From assembly GCA_900542555.1 (NCBI GenBank), contig UQNU01000001.1, positions 12,647-76,646 on the forward strand: a stretch of 64,000 bases of DNA, written 5' to 3'. Under the pieces are notes generated by a model. The model saw only the letters and a program-made list of their open reading frames with translations. It was not told the DNA's origin and ran no database searches. The first letter of the stretch is position 1. Each line of letters starts with the position of its first letter. The position numbers and the translations under genes are program-made. This document shows positions 1 through 8,467 of the stretch, in pieces. This DNA is from an uncultured Collinsella sp. Its GTDB lineage: Bacteria; Actinomycetota; Coriobacteriia; Coriobacteriales; Coriobacteriaceae.

Positions 1-384
1 GCCACGGTCCTTTTGGGCTCGGCCTTTGGCTCCGAGAACTTTATGAGCGGCATCAACACCGTCGGCGTCGGCCAGGTGGAAGCCGCCCGCTCGCTGGGGA
101 TGAGCTTCAGCCTTATCCTCGCCAAGATCGTGATTCCGCAGGCGCTGCGTTCGAGCGTGCTGCCCATGACCAACCTCTTTATCGCCGTCATGCTCACCAC
201 CGCGCTCGGCAGCCAGGTGCCGCTTAAGCCGCAAGAGCTCACCGGCGTGGTGAGCTACATCAACACGCGCTCACTTGGCGGCGTCGCCGCGTTCTTTATC
301 TCGGCGCTCGGCTACCTGGGCACGGCCTTTGTGGTGAGCCACATTGGCAACTATATCGATAAGAAGGTGAGGATCCTCCGATGA
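1..384 (+). CDS. Amino-acid ABC transporter permease (5' partial)
   Basis: This is the C-terminal part of an inner-membrane permease of a polar amino-acid ABC importer. The frame is already open at base 1, so the true start lies outside the window; about 127 residues are visible. The cytoplasmic EAA loop that docks the ATPase is clear (VEAARSLGM, then IVIPQALR), followed by a hydrophobic segment, a periplasmic stretch and a last helix ending in KKVRILR. It overlaps the next permease by 4 bases, so the two are translationally coupled. With the second permease and the ATPase it makes a glutamate/glutamine-type (GluC-GluD-GluA) importer; the binding protein is presumably upstream. The exact substrate is not readable from this sequence. 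Confidence 0.88.
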   Translation, partial: ATVLLGSAFGSENFMSGINTVGVGQVEAARSLGMSFSLILAKIVIPQALRSSVLPMTNLFIAVMLTTALGSQVPLKPQELTGVVSYINTRSLGGVAAFFISALGYLGTAFVVSHIGNYIDKKVRILR

Positions 385-1214
385 GCAAGCATTCCTCCCC
401 TGCGCTTACCATGCGTGATGCGCTCTACGAGGCTCCCGGCCCCAAGATGCGCGTCAAGATTCGCATCGGCACCGCCATCTCATTGGTTGCCGTGGCAGCG
501 CTCATCACCTTGGTACTGCAGCGCTTTTATGTGACCGGTCAGCTTTCGGTCCACTACTGGTACTTCTTTACGCACCTCACCACCTGGAAGTTCCTGCTCG
601 CCGGCTTTGAGGGCACCGTCAAGGTCGCACTGACCGCGGGCGCCATTGCGCTGGTGCTGGGCCTCGCCCTCATGCTCGGCCGCACCAGCGACATTAAGCC
701 GCTGCAGCTGGTCTGCCGCGTGCTTACCGACTTCTTCCGCGGCGTGCCGAGCCTGCTGTTCATCTACTTCTTCTTTTTGGTGCTACCGCAGTACAAGATC
801 TCGCTGCCGTCGTTTTGGATGCTCACGCTTCCCGTCGCGCTCGCCGCAGCCGGCGTGCTGGCCGAGATTTTCCGCGCCGGCGTCAATGCCGTGCCGCGCG
901 GTCAGGTCGAGGCAGCCCAAGCGCTCGGTCTCTCCAAGGCCAAAATCACCTTTAAAATCGTGTTGCCGCAGGCTATTCGGTTTATCATTCCGTCCTTGAT
1001 TTCGCAGCTTGTGGTCGTAGTCAAGGACACCACCGTTGCCTACGTGGTGAGCTACCCCGACCTCATGCAAAATGCCCGCGTGCTCATTACCAACTACGAC
1101 GCCCTCGTATCGGTCTACCTGGTGATCGCGGTCATCTACATCCTCATCAACGTCGCGATTAACAAGGCCGCTGTCTACGTTTCGCACAAGACCGGCGCGA
1201 CCATCATCCGCTAA
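381..1214 (+). CDS. Amino-acid ABC transporter permease
   Basis: Second permease (277 aa) of the polar amino-acid importer. A hydrophilic N-terminus of about 30 residues is followed by a first helix (about 32-50), and the BPD_transp_1 core follows with the EAA loop GQVEAAQALGLS...IVLPQAIR near residues 173-200. The start ATG overlaps the previous stop (ATGA-type junction at 381-384), which supports this start. It forms a heterodimeric pore with the preceding permease and is followed 36 bases later by the ATPase gene. Family assignment (HisM/GluD-like) is firm; the substrate, probably glutamate, glutamine or aspartate, is inferred only from family resemblance. Confidence 0.92.
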   Translation: MSKHSSPALTMRDALYEAPGPKMRVKIRIGTAISLVAVAALITLVLQRFYVTGQLSVHYWYFFTHLTTWKFLLAGFEGTVKVALTAGAIALVLGLALMLGRTSDIKPLQLVCRVLTDFFRGVPSLLFIYFFFLVLPQYKISLPSFWMLTLPVALAAAGVLAEIFRAGVNAVPRGQVEAAQALGLSKAKITFKIVLPQAIRFIIPSLISQLVVVVKDTTVAYVVSYPDLMQNARVLITNYDALVSVYLVIAVIYILINVAINKAAVYVSHKTGATIIR

Positions 1215-1250
1215 CGCTTTACCATTTCGAGTCATAAGGAGCCGAGCACC

Positions 1251-2015
1251 ATGGCACAGAGCACCTCTTCCACCGGCAATCAGCCGCTGATCGAGCTCAG
1301 GCACGTCGATAAGCACTACGGCGATCTGCACGTTCTCAACGACATCAATCTCTCGGTCGACCGCGGCGAGGTCGTCGTTGTGATCGGACCCTCGGGCTCG
1401 GGCAAGTCGACCATGTGCCGAACCATCAACCGCCTGGAAACCATCGACTCGGGCGAAATCCTCATCGAGGGCGAGCCCCTGCCGCAGGAGGGCAAGGATC
1501 TTGCCCGCATGCGTGCCGAGCTGGGCATGGTATTTCAGCAGTTCAACCTGTTTGCACATATGACCGTACTGCAGAACGTCATGCTGGGACCGGTCGATGT
1601 GCTGGGCGTCTCCAAGGAGGAAGCTCGTGAGCGCGCCATGGACCTGCTGGGCCGCGTGGGCGTTGCCGAGCAGGCCGATAAGGTGCCCGCACAGCTCTCG
1701 GGCGGCCAGCAACAGCGTGTAGCCATCGCACGTTCGCTTGCCATGCAACCCAAGGCCATGCTTTTTGACGAGCCCACGAGCGCCCTTGACCCCGAAATGA
1801 TCAACGAGGTGCTCGAGGTCATGGTCCGTCTGGCCCAGCAGGGCATGACGATGATCGTCATCACGCACGAGATGAACTTCGCCCGCCGCGTGGCCGACCG
1901 CGTCGTGTTTATGGCCGACGGCCAGATCGTGGAAACCGGCACACCCGACGAGTTCTTCGACCACCCCCAGACCAAGCGCGCCCAGGACTTCCTCAACTCC
2001 ATTAAGGGCCACTAG
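1251..2015 (+). CDS. Amino-acid ABC transporter ATP-binding protein
   Basis: 254-aa ATPase that powers the two permeases upstream. Walker A is GPSGSGKST at residues 46-54, the Q-loop is in MVFQQFNLF, the signature is LSGGQQQRVAIARSL and Walker B is MLFDEPTSALD, with the switch histidine in VITHEMNFA. All motifs are intact. The layout and length match the GlnQ/GluA/HisP group of polar amino-acid importers. A purine-rich AAGGAG site sits about 7 bases before ATG 1251. It is the last gene of the importer cluster: the next gene follows after 87 bases with no recognisable terminator between them, so read-through is possible. Confidence 0.95.
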   Translation: MAQSTSSTGNQPLIELRHVDKHYGDLHVLNDINLSVDRGEVVVVIGPSGSGKSTMCRTINRLETIDSGEILIEGEPLPQEGKDLARMRAELGMVFQQFNLFAHMTVLQNVMLGPVDVLGVSKEEARERAMDLLGRVGVAEQADKVPAQLSGGQQQRVAIARSLAMQPKAMLFDEPTSALDPEMINEVLEVMVRLAQQGMTMIVITHEMNFARRVADRVVFMADGQIVETGTPDEFFDHPQTKRAQDFLNSIKGH

Positions 2016-2102
2016 CCCAATTGCCACGCGGGCAAATTCATCAGTAACGTTTGTCCCGCGCCACCCCTGTGCCATGTCCACCCGGATTCGAAAGCCGCAC
2101 CC

Positions 2103-2912
2103 ATGATCGGAACCCGCACCTCATCGTCCTACACTCCGCACGTCGACGTCGATCCCGCTGACCGCCCGCTTATCCTGGTAGCACCACGCTGGGAAGAAGC
2201 GAAGCCCTATTTGAGCGAGACGCTCTCCCCCAACGAGGAGATTGCGAGCGTATTTGTCGACGCCATTCTTGCCGCCGGCGGTCTGCCGCTGCAGATGTCC
2301 ATCACCGAGGACATTGAGGTCATCCGTCATTACATCGATATCGCCGACGGCATCGCCATTCCCGGCGGCCCCGATGTCAATCCCAAACGTTGGGGCGATG
2401 ATCGACCCTACGACCCCACCCTCTGCTGCGAGATTCGCGACCGTTTTGAGTTTAAGCTGGTTAACGAGGTACTTCGCGCCAAGAAGCCGCTCTTTACCAC
2501 CTGCCGAGGCACGCAGCTGCTCAATGTCGCCACCGGCGGCACCCTGTGCATGGACGTGCCGAGCCTAGGCGCGCGCGAGGGCCGCACGCAGTGGCGCCAT
2601 ACCCACGTGCTCAACGACCCTGTGCATCCTGTCGAGGTCGTGCCGGGCTCGCTGCTGGAGCGCGCGGTTGGCGGGCACAGGCTGATCCAGACCAACTCCG
2701 CACATCACTGCTGCGTCGATCGTCTGGGTAAGAGCACGCGCTTGGTCGCCAAGGCAACCGACGGCGTTCCCGAGTGCATCGAAGTCGAAGGCCAGCCGTT
2801 CTGCCTGGGCGTGCAATGGCACCCTGAGTATACGTGGAAGACGCTCGAGACCGACTTTAACCTGTGGAAGTCGTTTGTCGAGGCGGCGGCCAAGGTAAAG
2901 CAGACCCGCTAG
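2103..2912 (+). CDS. Gamma-glutamyl-gamma-aminobutyrate hydrolase family protein (peptidase C26)
   Basis: 269-aa class-I glutamine amidotransferase-like hydrolase of the PuuD type, expected to cleave gamma-glutamyl amide bonds. The nucleophile elbow is TTCRGTQ with Cys134, and the catalytic His and Glu lie in GVQWHPEY near residue 246. The oxyanion-region motif GIAIPGGPDVNP (about 83-94) is also typical. It follows the amino-acid importer in the same direction, so it may process an imported gamma-glutamyl compound; that link is inference. A strong terminator follows at 2936. The physiological substrate cannot be told from sequence. Confidence 0.88.
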   Translation: MIGTRTSSSYTPHVDVDPADRPLILVAPRWEEAKPYLSETLSPNEEIASVFVDAILAAGGLPLQMSITEDIEVIRHYIDIADGIAIPGGPDVNPKRWGDDRPYDPTLCCEIRDRFEFKLVNEVLRAKKPLFTTCRGTQLLNVATGGTLCMDVPSLGAREGRTQWRHTHVLNDPVHPVEVVPGSLLERAVGGHRLIQTNSAHHCCVDRLGKSTRLVAKATDGVPECIEVEGQPFCLGVQWHPEYTWKTLETDFNLWKSFVEAAAKVKQTR

Positions 2913-2935
2913 TTCGCGAACCGCATAACAGATAA

Positions 2936-2976
2936 GGGCGCCCCGCCGGCCACATGGTCCGACGGGGCGCCCTTTT
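2936..2976 (+). terminator. Rho-independent terminator
   Basis: GGGCGCCCC (2936-2944) pairs perfectly with GGGGCGCCC (2964-2972) and is followed by TTTT. It closes the importer/C26 hydrolase unit on the plus strand and may also serve the minus-strand HPt gene that ends at 3018. Confidence 0.85.
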
Positions 2977-3017
2977 GCCTATACGCGACAGGCGCGCAGC
3001 CCAAGGCTCGCAAGCTC

Positions 3018-3374
3018 TTATTCGGCCGCTTCGCGCAGGGCCGACAACGTGGCCGCATATTGCTGCTGCAACGCATGCATTCCCTCGCGAGCGCCGTCAA
3101 CGGCATCGGCGCCGCGCAGCGCCCCGGTCACCACGACCGCCGGCTCGTACAGATTATCGAATCCCAGGTTCTGACTCACGCCCTTGAGCGTGTGCGCTGC
3201 CATAAACGCACCTTCGGCGTCTCCCGCCGCCATGGCGGCCTCCAGCTTGTCCATGCTCTCGTCATCCAAAAACTTGAGGGCAAAGCGGGCAAGCATTTCC
3301 TCGCCCATCAGCCGAGCGCACGCGTCGTCATAATTGGCGCCGATCTTCTCATACGCCTCACGCATGGAAATCAT
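3018..3374 (-). CDS. HPt domain protein (histidine phosphotransfer)
   Basis: 118-aa single-domain histidine phosphotransfer protein. The phospho-accepting histidine is His61 in AAHTLKGVSQNLGF, the standard HPt motif with its conserved Lys and Gly. The predicted fold is all-helical. It is transcribed 23 bases downstream of the REC/HD-GYP gene on the same strand, with AAAGGAG 9 bases before the ATG. An HPt protein co-encoded with a REC-containing protein suggests they exchange a phosphoryl group in a phosphorelay; no hybrid kinase is nearby to feed it, so that partner must be elsewhere. Confidence 0.9.
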   Translation of the reverse strand: MISMREAYEKIGANYDDACARLMGEEMLARFALKFLDDESMDKLEAAMAAGDAEGAFMAAHTLKGVSQNLGFDNLYEPAVVVTGALRGADAVDGAREGMHALQQQYAATLSALREAAE

Positions 3375-3397
3375 GGATTAAAACTCCTTTGGTCAAA

Positions 3398-5278
3398 CTA
3401 AATCGTGGGAAACGCGACAACGTCGGCGGGGCGCGCCAACGTCTCGGCGATACGGTCTTGCACCTCGAGCAGGCAGTCGAGCAACAGCGGGTTAAAGGTG
3501 CCGCACTTACCGTCCAGGATCATCTGGATAGCCTCCTCGTGCGGGATGGCGCCCTTGTACACGCGCACACTCGTCAACGCATCATACACGTCGGCCACCG
3601 AAACCACCTGTGCGGCGATGGGAATCTGGTTGCCCTTAAGGCCATCGGGATAGCCCTTGCCGTCCCAGCGCTCGTGGTGCCAACGCGCAATCTGGTACGC
3701 ATATTCCATAAGCGCATTGCCGACGTGATGGCGACCCAGCTCAAGCAACATGTCGGCGCCCATCGTGGTATGCGTCTTCATAATCTCGAACTCCTCGGGC
3801 GTAAGGCGCCCGGGCTTGTTGAGGATCGCATCGTCAATCGCCATCTTGCCAATATCGTGCAGCGCCGAAGCCAGGGCAATCGTGGAGCGCTCCTCATTGT
3901 CGAGGGAGATCGTGTCGCTACGCTGGACCAGGCAGTCAAGCAGCAGCTCGGTCAGCTTCTCGATGTTCGTAACGTGCCTGCCGCTCTCGCCGTTGCGAAG
4001 CTCCATGACGCCGGCCATGATGTCGATGAGCATGCGACTGTTCTTGACGCGCTCGTTGTACTGCTGGGACAGCAGGCTCGTCAGGCGGCGCTGTTTGGCG
4101 TATAGGCGGATGGTGTTGCTTACACGGCGGCGCACGACACGGGAGTCAAACGGGCGGTTGATATAGTCCGAGGCGCCCAGCTCGTACGCGCGCAGAACCA
4201 TATCATCGGAATCTTCGCTCGAAATCATGATGAAAGGCAGATTGTCGATACCCGATCGGCGAGACAGATCGGCCAACACCTCAAAGCCGCTTATGCCCGG
4301 CATGACAATATCCAGCAGCACGAGCGACAACTCATCGCCATAGCGTTCGACCATGTCGAGCGCCGTACGACCGTTGTCGGCCTCGAGGATGCAATACTCG
4401 TCCTTGAGCATCTCGTTGAGAATGGCTCGGTTCATCTCGGAGTCATCGACAATAAGCACCAAAGGCTTTTCGCTTTGGAAGGCTTCGATGGAATCGGCAT
4501 CGGTCACGACCGTACCGGCTTTTGCCTTAGCGCGGCTCAATAACTGGACAGCGCGGCCAACGCCCTCATCGACCGTCTCGCCATGAATGCGAACGCCACC
4601 AACACATGCCGTCAAGCTCACGTACTCATGGCCCGGAACAATCGTGGCATGAACGGCATCGGACACCTGATGCAGGCGACGGGTGAAGTCATCGGAGGGA
4701 ATATTGGGCATGACAACCACAAACTTGTCGCAGCCATAGCGTACGAGCTCGTCAGTCGAACGAATTCCGCTGCGTATGGCCGTCGCCACAGCACCGAGCG
4801 CAAGGTCGCCGGCATGACGGCCACACGTATCGTTGAAGACCCTAAAATCATCAAGGTCGATCACCGCAACGCCGGCATTCATGCGGGCACTACGGAGCTT
4901 TTCCTCGTAATATCGGCGATTGCGCACACTCGTCAGCACGTCGGTGTAGACGAGGTCCTCTTCTGCAGCCTCTTGCTCATCAATCGGACGCACCATCAGC
5001 AGGACGTGAGGCTCGCCCTCGACCTTTAGAGGACGCAGACGGGCGCGGTACTCAACGCCATCGTTGAGCAGCTGCTCCGACACCTCACCCGAATCTGCCA
5101 AGGCCTCAAGACTCGACTGACGCAGACAAGGGCAGCGATCGCCGGCAAGCAGGCAGTTAGGCTCGCTCTTAATCTGATCGGCCGACAGCAAACGCACCAC
5201 GGGGTAGGTCTTCGCGACGCGGGCGACCTCAGCGGCAGCCTCCTCGTCGGTTAGATTGACCTCGTGATTATTGAGCAT
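3398..5278 (-). CDS. GGDEF-like / receiver / HD-GYP signalling protein
   Basis: 626-aa cytoplasmic protein with three modules. Residues about 108-260 resemble a diguanylate cyclase (YTDVLTSVRNRRYYE), but the signature GG(D/E)EF is replaced by GCDKF at 182-186, so it is probably catalytically dead. Residues about 272-395 are a receiver domain with the phospho-acceptor Asp323 in LLDIVMPG; the usual KPF lysine is replaced by Arg (INRPF). Residues about 415-605 are an HD-GYP domain with HD at 474-475, HHERWDGKGYP at 534-544 and the downstream VADVYDALTS motif, so a cyclic-di-GMP phosphodiesterase is plausible. The HPt gene follows directly. Which stimulus it reads is unknown. Confidence 0.92.
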   Translation of the reverse strand: MLNNHEVNLTDEEAAAEVARVAKTYPVVRLLSADQIKSEPNCLLAGDRCPCLRQSSLEALADSGEVSEQLLNDGVEYRARLRPLKVEGEPHVLLMVRPIDEQEAAEEDLVYTDVLTSVRNRRYYEEKLRSARMNAGVAVIDLDDFRVFNDTCGRHAGDLALGAVATAIRSGIRSTDELVRYGCDKFVVVMPNIPSDDFTRRLHQVSDAVHATIVPGHEYVSLTACVGGVRIHGETVDEGVGRAVQLLSRAKAKAGTVVTDADSIEAFQSEKPLVLIVDDSEMNRAILNEMLKDEYCILEADNGRTALDMVERYGDELSLVLLDIVMPGISGFEVLADLSRRSGIDNLPFIMISSEDSDDMVLRAYELGASDYINRPFDSRVVRRRVSNTIRLYAKQRRLTSLLSQQYNERVKNSRMLIDIMAGVMELRNGESGRHVTNIEKLTELLLDCLVQRSDTISLDNEERSTIALASALHDIGKMAIDDAILNKPGRLTPEEFEIMKTHTTMGADMLLELGRHHVGNALMEYAYQIARWHHERWDGKGYPDGLKGNQIPIAAQVVSVADVYDALTSVRVYKGAIPHEEAIQMILDGKCGTFNPLLLDCLLEVQDRIAETLARPADVVAFPTI

Positions 5279-5490
5279 ATGGGGCCCTTTCGATAGTTTC
5301 GCATGGTAGCGGTGGGTTCCAAATGCTACAAGGGTAACACCTTGCCGATGCAGGTAAGCACGTGAATGCTGTTACATTTTTATGACCTGGCAAACGGCGG
5401 TAATGGAGTCGCGGACGCGTGGTTATTGGCGCATTCGTTAACAATGACGAAACGCTAACAGTCCTCCCTCCCCGCAGGTCATCGAGCGTG
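5279..5490. other. Short intergenic region between two minus-strand genes
   Basis: About 210 bases between the alpha/beta hydrolase gene (upstream side, ends 5491) and the start of the signalling gene at 5278. It is relatively AT-rich around 5370-5390 and should contain the promoter of the signalling gene, but I see no convincing -35/-10 pair and no terminator. Confidence 0.4.
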
Positions 5491-6288
5491 CTAACGCTCC
5501 AAGACATCGCGAACGGCGTTTGCCGCCGTAACGGGGCGATCGCGCAGACCGTTATGCGCGCCCGGGATCGTCACAAGGGGGCAATCGAGATATTCGGCAG
5601 CCGCTCGCGTGCCAGCCTCGCGGGGCGTATCGACCGAAAGCTCACCCAAAAACACGGCCGACACCGCCTTTGATTCGCGGGCGCGCTCCCAGTCGGGAGC
5701 ATATGTCATATTTGTTCCGTATTCATTGGCCATAAAGCAACGACCATTGCGCAGGGCATGTTTGGCTTCCGCTTCGGTCGTCCCGGGAGCCTCGGGGTCC
5801 AGGTCGCCGAGGGCTCCCAAGAAAAGCCGGAGCGCCCTTGAAACCTTTCCAGCCGCAATCATATCGAGCAAAACCGGAGCTGCGCCCATACCGACGCCTT
5901 CGGCCGACACAGCCGGCTCATGCAGAATCGCACGGGCGACGAGATGGGGTTCGGTGCGAAGAAGCTCCAGCGCCACCAACGTACCGGCGCTATGCGCAAG
6001 CACATTTGCCGGAGCGCCAACGTGTTCGATCACGGCTTGCAGGTCGGCGGCCTGAGCGGCAAGATCATAGCTGCCGTCTGCCGCATCGCTGCTGCCACCG
6101 CAGCCGCGGCGGTCGTAGGCAATTACGCGGTAGTTGCGGCTGAGCTCACAAGCGATACCGTCGAAAAATGTGCCGTCGACACAAGCGCCGTGCACGCACA
6201 CCAAGGCAGGAGCATCAGGCGACACATCCGGGCCGGCATATTCGCGACAGGCAATCGTGGTGCCCGCATTCTCGACCGTAAAATCCAT
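5491..6288 (-). CDS. Alpha/beta hydrolase
   Basis: 265-aa alpha/beta-hydrolase-fold enzyme without signal peptide. The oxyanion motif HGACVDG follows the first core strands, the nucleophile elbow is AHSAGT (Ser near residue 101), and the C-terminal histidine is in PGAHNGLRDRP. A dinucleotide-like YDRRGCGGSSD segment is standard for the fold. It stands alone between the HD-GYP gene and the divergent radical SAM gene. Substrate class (ester, lactone, amide) cannot be decided. Confidence 0.85.
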   Translation of the reverse strand: MDFTVENAGTTIACREYAGPDVSPDAPALVCVHGACVDGTFFDGIACELSRNYRVIAYDRRGCGGSSDAADGSYDLAAQAADLQAVIEHVGAPANVLAHSAGTLVALELLRTEPHLVARAILHEPAVSAEGVGMGAAPVLLDMIAAGKVSRALRLFLGALGDLDPEAPGTTEAEAKHALRNGRCFMANEYGTNMTYAPDWERARESKAVSAVFLGELSVDTPREAGTRAAAEYLDCPLVTIPGAHNGLRDRPVTAANAVRDVLER

Positions 6289-6507
6289 GTTGTGCCCCCA
6301 TCATCAACGCCCATCCAGTTGCACGTCAGTACGGTTGGATGGACCCGTATTGCCTTACGCCTTGTTAACAGATTAACTGTACCCGACCCGAGGCTTTTCA
6401 TGGCACGGCATAATGAGCGACGTGAAAAAACGAAACTTGTAAAGCAAGAGCCCGCACCTTGCTTTGGAGCCGATGCTATGCTTAGGCACAATTGTCTTGA
6501 GGAGCAT

Positions 6508-7290
6508 ATGCCTATGTCTACGTTTTTGAATGACAGCCCCATCTTTGGGCCCGTTCGCAGCCGTCGCCTTGGTCTCTCGCTCGGCGTCAACATGATGCCG
6601 GCCAGCGGCAAAATCTGCACGTTCGACTGCATGTACTGCGAAAACGGCCTCAACGCCGAGCGCCCCTGCCATGAGCCGTACAACACAGCTGCTGTGGTAC
6701 TCGACGCGCTCGAGGCAAAGCTGCACGAGATGGCAGCCGAGGGCGAGCTCCCCGATGTGATCACCTTCGCAGGCAACGGCGAGCCCACCGCCGCACCGGA
6801 GTTTCCGCAGGCCATCGCCGGCGCCATCGCGCTGCGCGACGAGCTTGCCCCAAACTCCAAGATCGCCGTGCTCTCCAACGGCACGCGCGCCGATCGCCCC
6901 GAGGTGCACGACGCGCTCATGATGGTCGACGACAACATCCTCAAGCTCGATACCGTCGACCCGGCGTTTATCCAGCTGCTCGACCAGCCCGTTGGCCCCT
7001 ACGACGTCGAGCACCAGATCGAGACGTTCGCAAGCTTTGACGGTCACGTTATTATCCAGACGATCTTTTTGACCGGCGAGTACCGGGGCAAGTCTATCGA
7101 TAACACCGGCGAGGAGTACGTCGGCCCCTGGCTCGCGGCGCTTGAGCGCATTCGCCCACAAGAAGCGACCATCTACACGGTGGCGCGCGAGACACCGATC
7201 GCCGGCCTTACCAAAGCAGCGCCCGACGTCCTCGACGCCATTGCCGCGCGCGTCCAAGCCCTCGGCATTCCCTGCCAGGTGAGCTACTAA
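6508..7290 (+). CDS. Radical SAM protein
   Basis: 260-aa radical S-adenosylmethionine enzyme. The [4Fe-4S] cysteines form CX3CX2C (Cys37, Cys41, Cys44; CTFDCMYC), followed by the SAM-binding GNGEPT stretch. The reading frame stays open far upstream, but GAGGAG at 6499-6504 supports ATG 6508 (spacing 3) or, with better spacing of 9, ATG 6514. The protein ends soon after the barrel and carries no extra cluster domain, which resembles the small radical SAM proteins of the MoaA/PflA-like superfamily without a fixed function. A long inverted repeat follows at 7332. The reaction is unknown. Confidence 0.85.
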   Translation: MPMSTFLNDSPIFGPVRSRRLGLSLGVNMMPASGKICTFDCMYCENGLNAERPCHEPYNTAAVVLDALEAKLHEMAAEGELPDVITFAGNGEPTAAPEFPQAIAGAIALRDELAPNSKIAVLSNGTRADRPEVHDALMMVDDNILKLDTVDPAFIQLLDQPVGPYDVEHQIETFASFDGHVIIQTIFLTGEYRGKSIDNTGEEYVGPWLAALERIRPQEATIYTVARETPIAGLTKAAPDVLDAIAARVQALGIPCQVSY

Positions 7291-7331
7291 CAAAACCACG
7301 CAGCAGCTAGTGCCCACCACCCCGCTCCATC

Positions 7332-7398
7332 AGTTGCGGTGATATAGTTCCTATTTGTGCTGTTAAAACGCTTAAATAGGAACTATATCACCGCAACT
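7332..7398. repeat. Perfect 25-bp inverted repeat with 17-nt loop
   Basis: Arms 7332-7356 and 7374-7398 are perfectly complementary (AGTTGCGGTGATATAGTTCC opens the left arm). The right arm is followed by TTTTAT, so it could end transcription of the radical SAM gene. It is unusually AT-rich for a terminator here and also lies just ahead of the likely -10 (TATACT, 7420-7425) of the methionine aminopeptidase gene. Confidence 0.8.
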
Positions 7399-7450
7399 TT
7401 TATGGATGCGTGGGTGGGCTATACTAGCTGCGAATGAAAGGAAGTTAGCC

Positions 7451-8338
7451 ATGTTTGACAATGGACCAGTGCCCGGCCGCAACGACGCCTGCTGGTGCGG
7501 CAGCGGCAAAAAATATAAGAAATGCCATAGCGCCTTTGATGAGCGCCTCGAGCGCTTGTGGGAAGAGGGCTGGGAGGTTCTGCCCCGCACGCTCTACAAG
7601 ACGCCCGACGATATCGAAGGCATCAAGCGCTCGGCCGCTATCAACGTGGGCGTGCTCGATTACGTAGGCGAACACATCGCCGCGGGCATGACCACCAACC
7701 AGATTGACCAGATGATCTACGACTACACCGTCGAGCACGGTGGCACGCCGGCCGACCTCAACTACGAGGGCTATCCCAAGAGCGTGTGCACCTCGATCAA
7801 CGACGTGGTCTGCCACGGTATCCCCTGCGATACGGACGTGTTGCACGAGGGCGACATCATCAACGTGGACTGCTCCACGATCCTGGACGGTTACTTTAGC
7901 GATTCGAGCCGCATGTTCTGTATCGGCGAGGTCTCGGCCGAGCGCCAGCGCCTGGTCGAGGTCACCCGTGCCAGCGTGGAGGCGGGTCTGGCCGCCGTCA
8001 AGCCATGGCTACCGCTGTCCGTTATGGCCGAGGCCGTGCAAAAGACGGTCGAGGACGCCGGTTTTAGCGTGGTGCGCGAGTACGGCGGGCACGGCATCGG
8101 TAAGGAGTTCCACGAGGACCCGTTTGTGGGCTTTACCACCGAGGCACCCGATGTGGACACCATCATGGCTCCGGGCATGATCTTTACCATCGAGCCCATG
8201 GTCAACGCCGGAGCGCCCGACATTAAGATTAGCAAGGGCGACGGCTGGTGCGTACGCACCAAGGACGGTAGCGATTCGGCCCAGTGCGAGGTACAGCTCG
8301 TGGTGACCGAGGACGGCTACGAGCTGCTGAGCTGGTAG
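7451..8338 (+). CDS. map: Type I methionine aminopeptidase with SEC-C zinc motif
   Basis: 295-aa metallo-aminopeptidase that removes the initiator methionine from new proteins. The N-terminus carries a SEC-C zinc-binding motif (CWCGSGKKYKKCH, residues about 14-26), an extension seen in a subset of MetAPs, thought to aid ribosome or zinc contact. The pita-bread core follows: ligand Asp residues in INVDCSTILDGYFSDSSRMF, the metal His in GHGIGKEFHEDPFV, Glu in FTIEPMV and the final Glu in AQCEVQLV. All five ligands are present. ATG 7451 is preceded by AAGGAAG; an upstream in-frame start has no ribosome-binding site. Confidence 0.95.
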   Translation: MFDNGPVPGRNDACWCGSGKKYKKCHSAFDERLERLWEEGWEVLPRTLYKTPDDIEGIKRSAAINVGVLDYVGEHIAAGMTTNQIDQMIYDYTVEHGGTPADLNYEGYPKSVCTSINDVVCHGIPCDTDVLHEGDIINVDCSTILDGYFSDSSRMFCIGEVSAERQRLVEVTRASVEAGLAAVKPWLPLSVMAEAVQKTVEDAGFSVVREYGGHGIGKEFHEDPFVGFTTEAPDVDTIMAPGMIFTIEPMVNAGAPDIKISKGDGWCVRTKDGSDSAQCEVQLVVTEDGYELLSW

Positions 8339-8410
8339 CCGTAGATGCGCCGGATGCTGACGGGCACCCTCGTCTTGCATCCGGCGTTTTATTTGAACGT
8401 TTCGCCTGAT

Positions 8411-8448
8411 ATAACCTGCCAAAATAAACCTGTCCCTTTTTGGCAGGT
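8411..8448 (+). repeat. Dispersed stem-loop, family S copy 1 (leader)
   Basis: CCTGCCAAAA pairs with TTTTTGGCAGG around the loop TAAACCTGTCCC. Seven copies of this element occur in the window. This one lies in the leader of the 2-hydroxyacid dehydrogenase gene, ending 7 bases before its purine-rich ribosome-binding site. Confidence 0.85.
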
Positions 8449-8467
8449 CGAGCGGAGAGGACTGCTT

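Noticed and set aside
783..2081. Long minus-strand open frame opposite the amino-acid ABC transporter genes
   Set aside because: It is a shadow of the GC-rich plus-strand genes, which carry intact permease and ATPase motifs; it has no ribosome-binding site and no family motif.
5920..6507. Upstream extension of the radical SAM frame
   Set aside because: It overlaps the alpha/beta hydrolase gene on the other strand and has no domain; GAGGAG at 6499 supports the short form.
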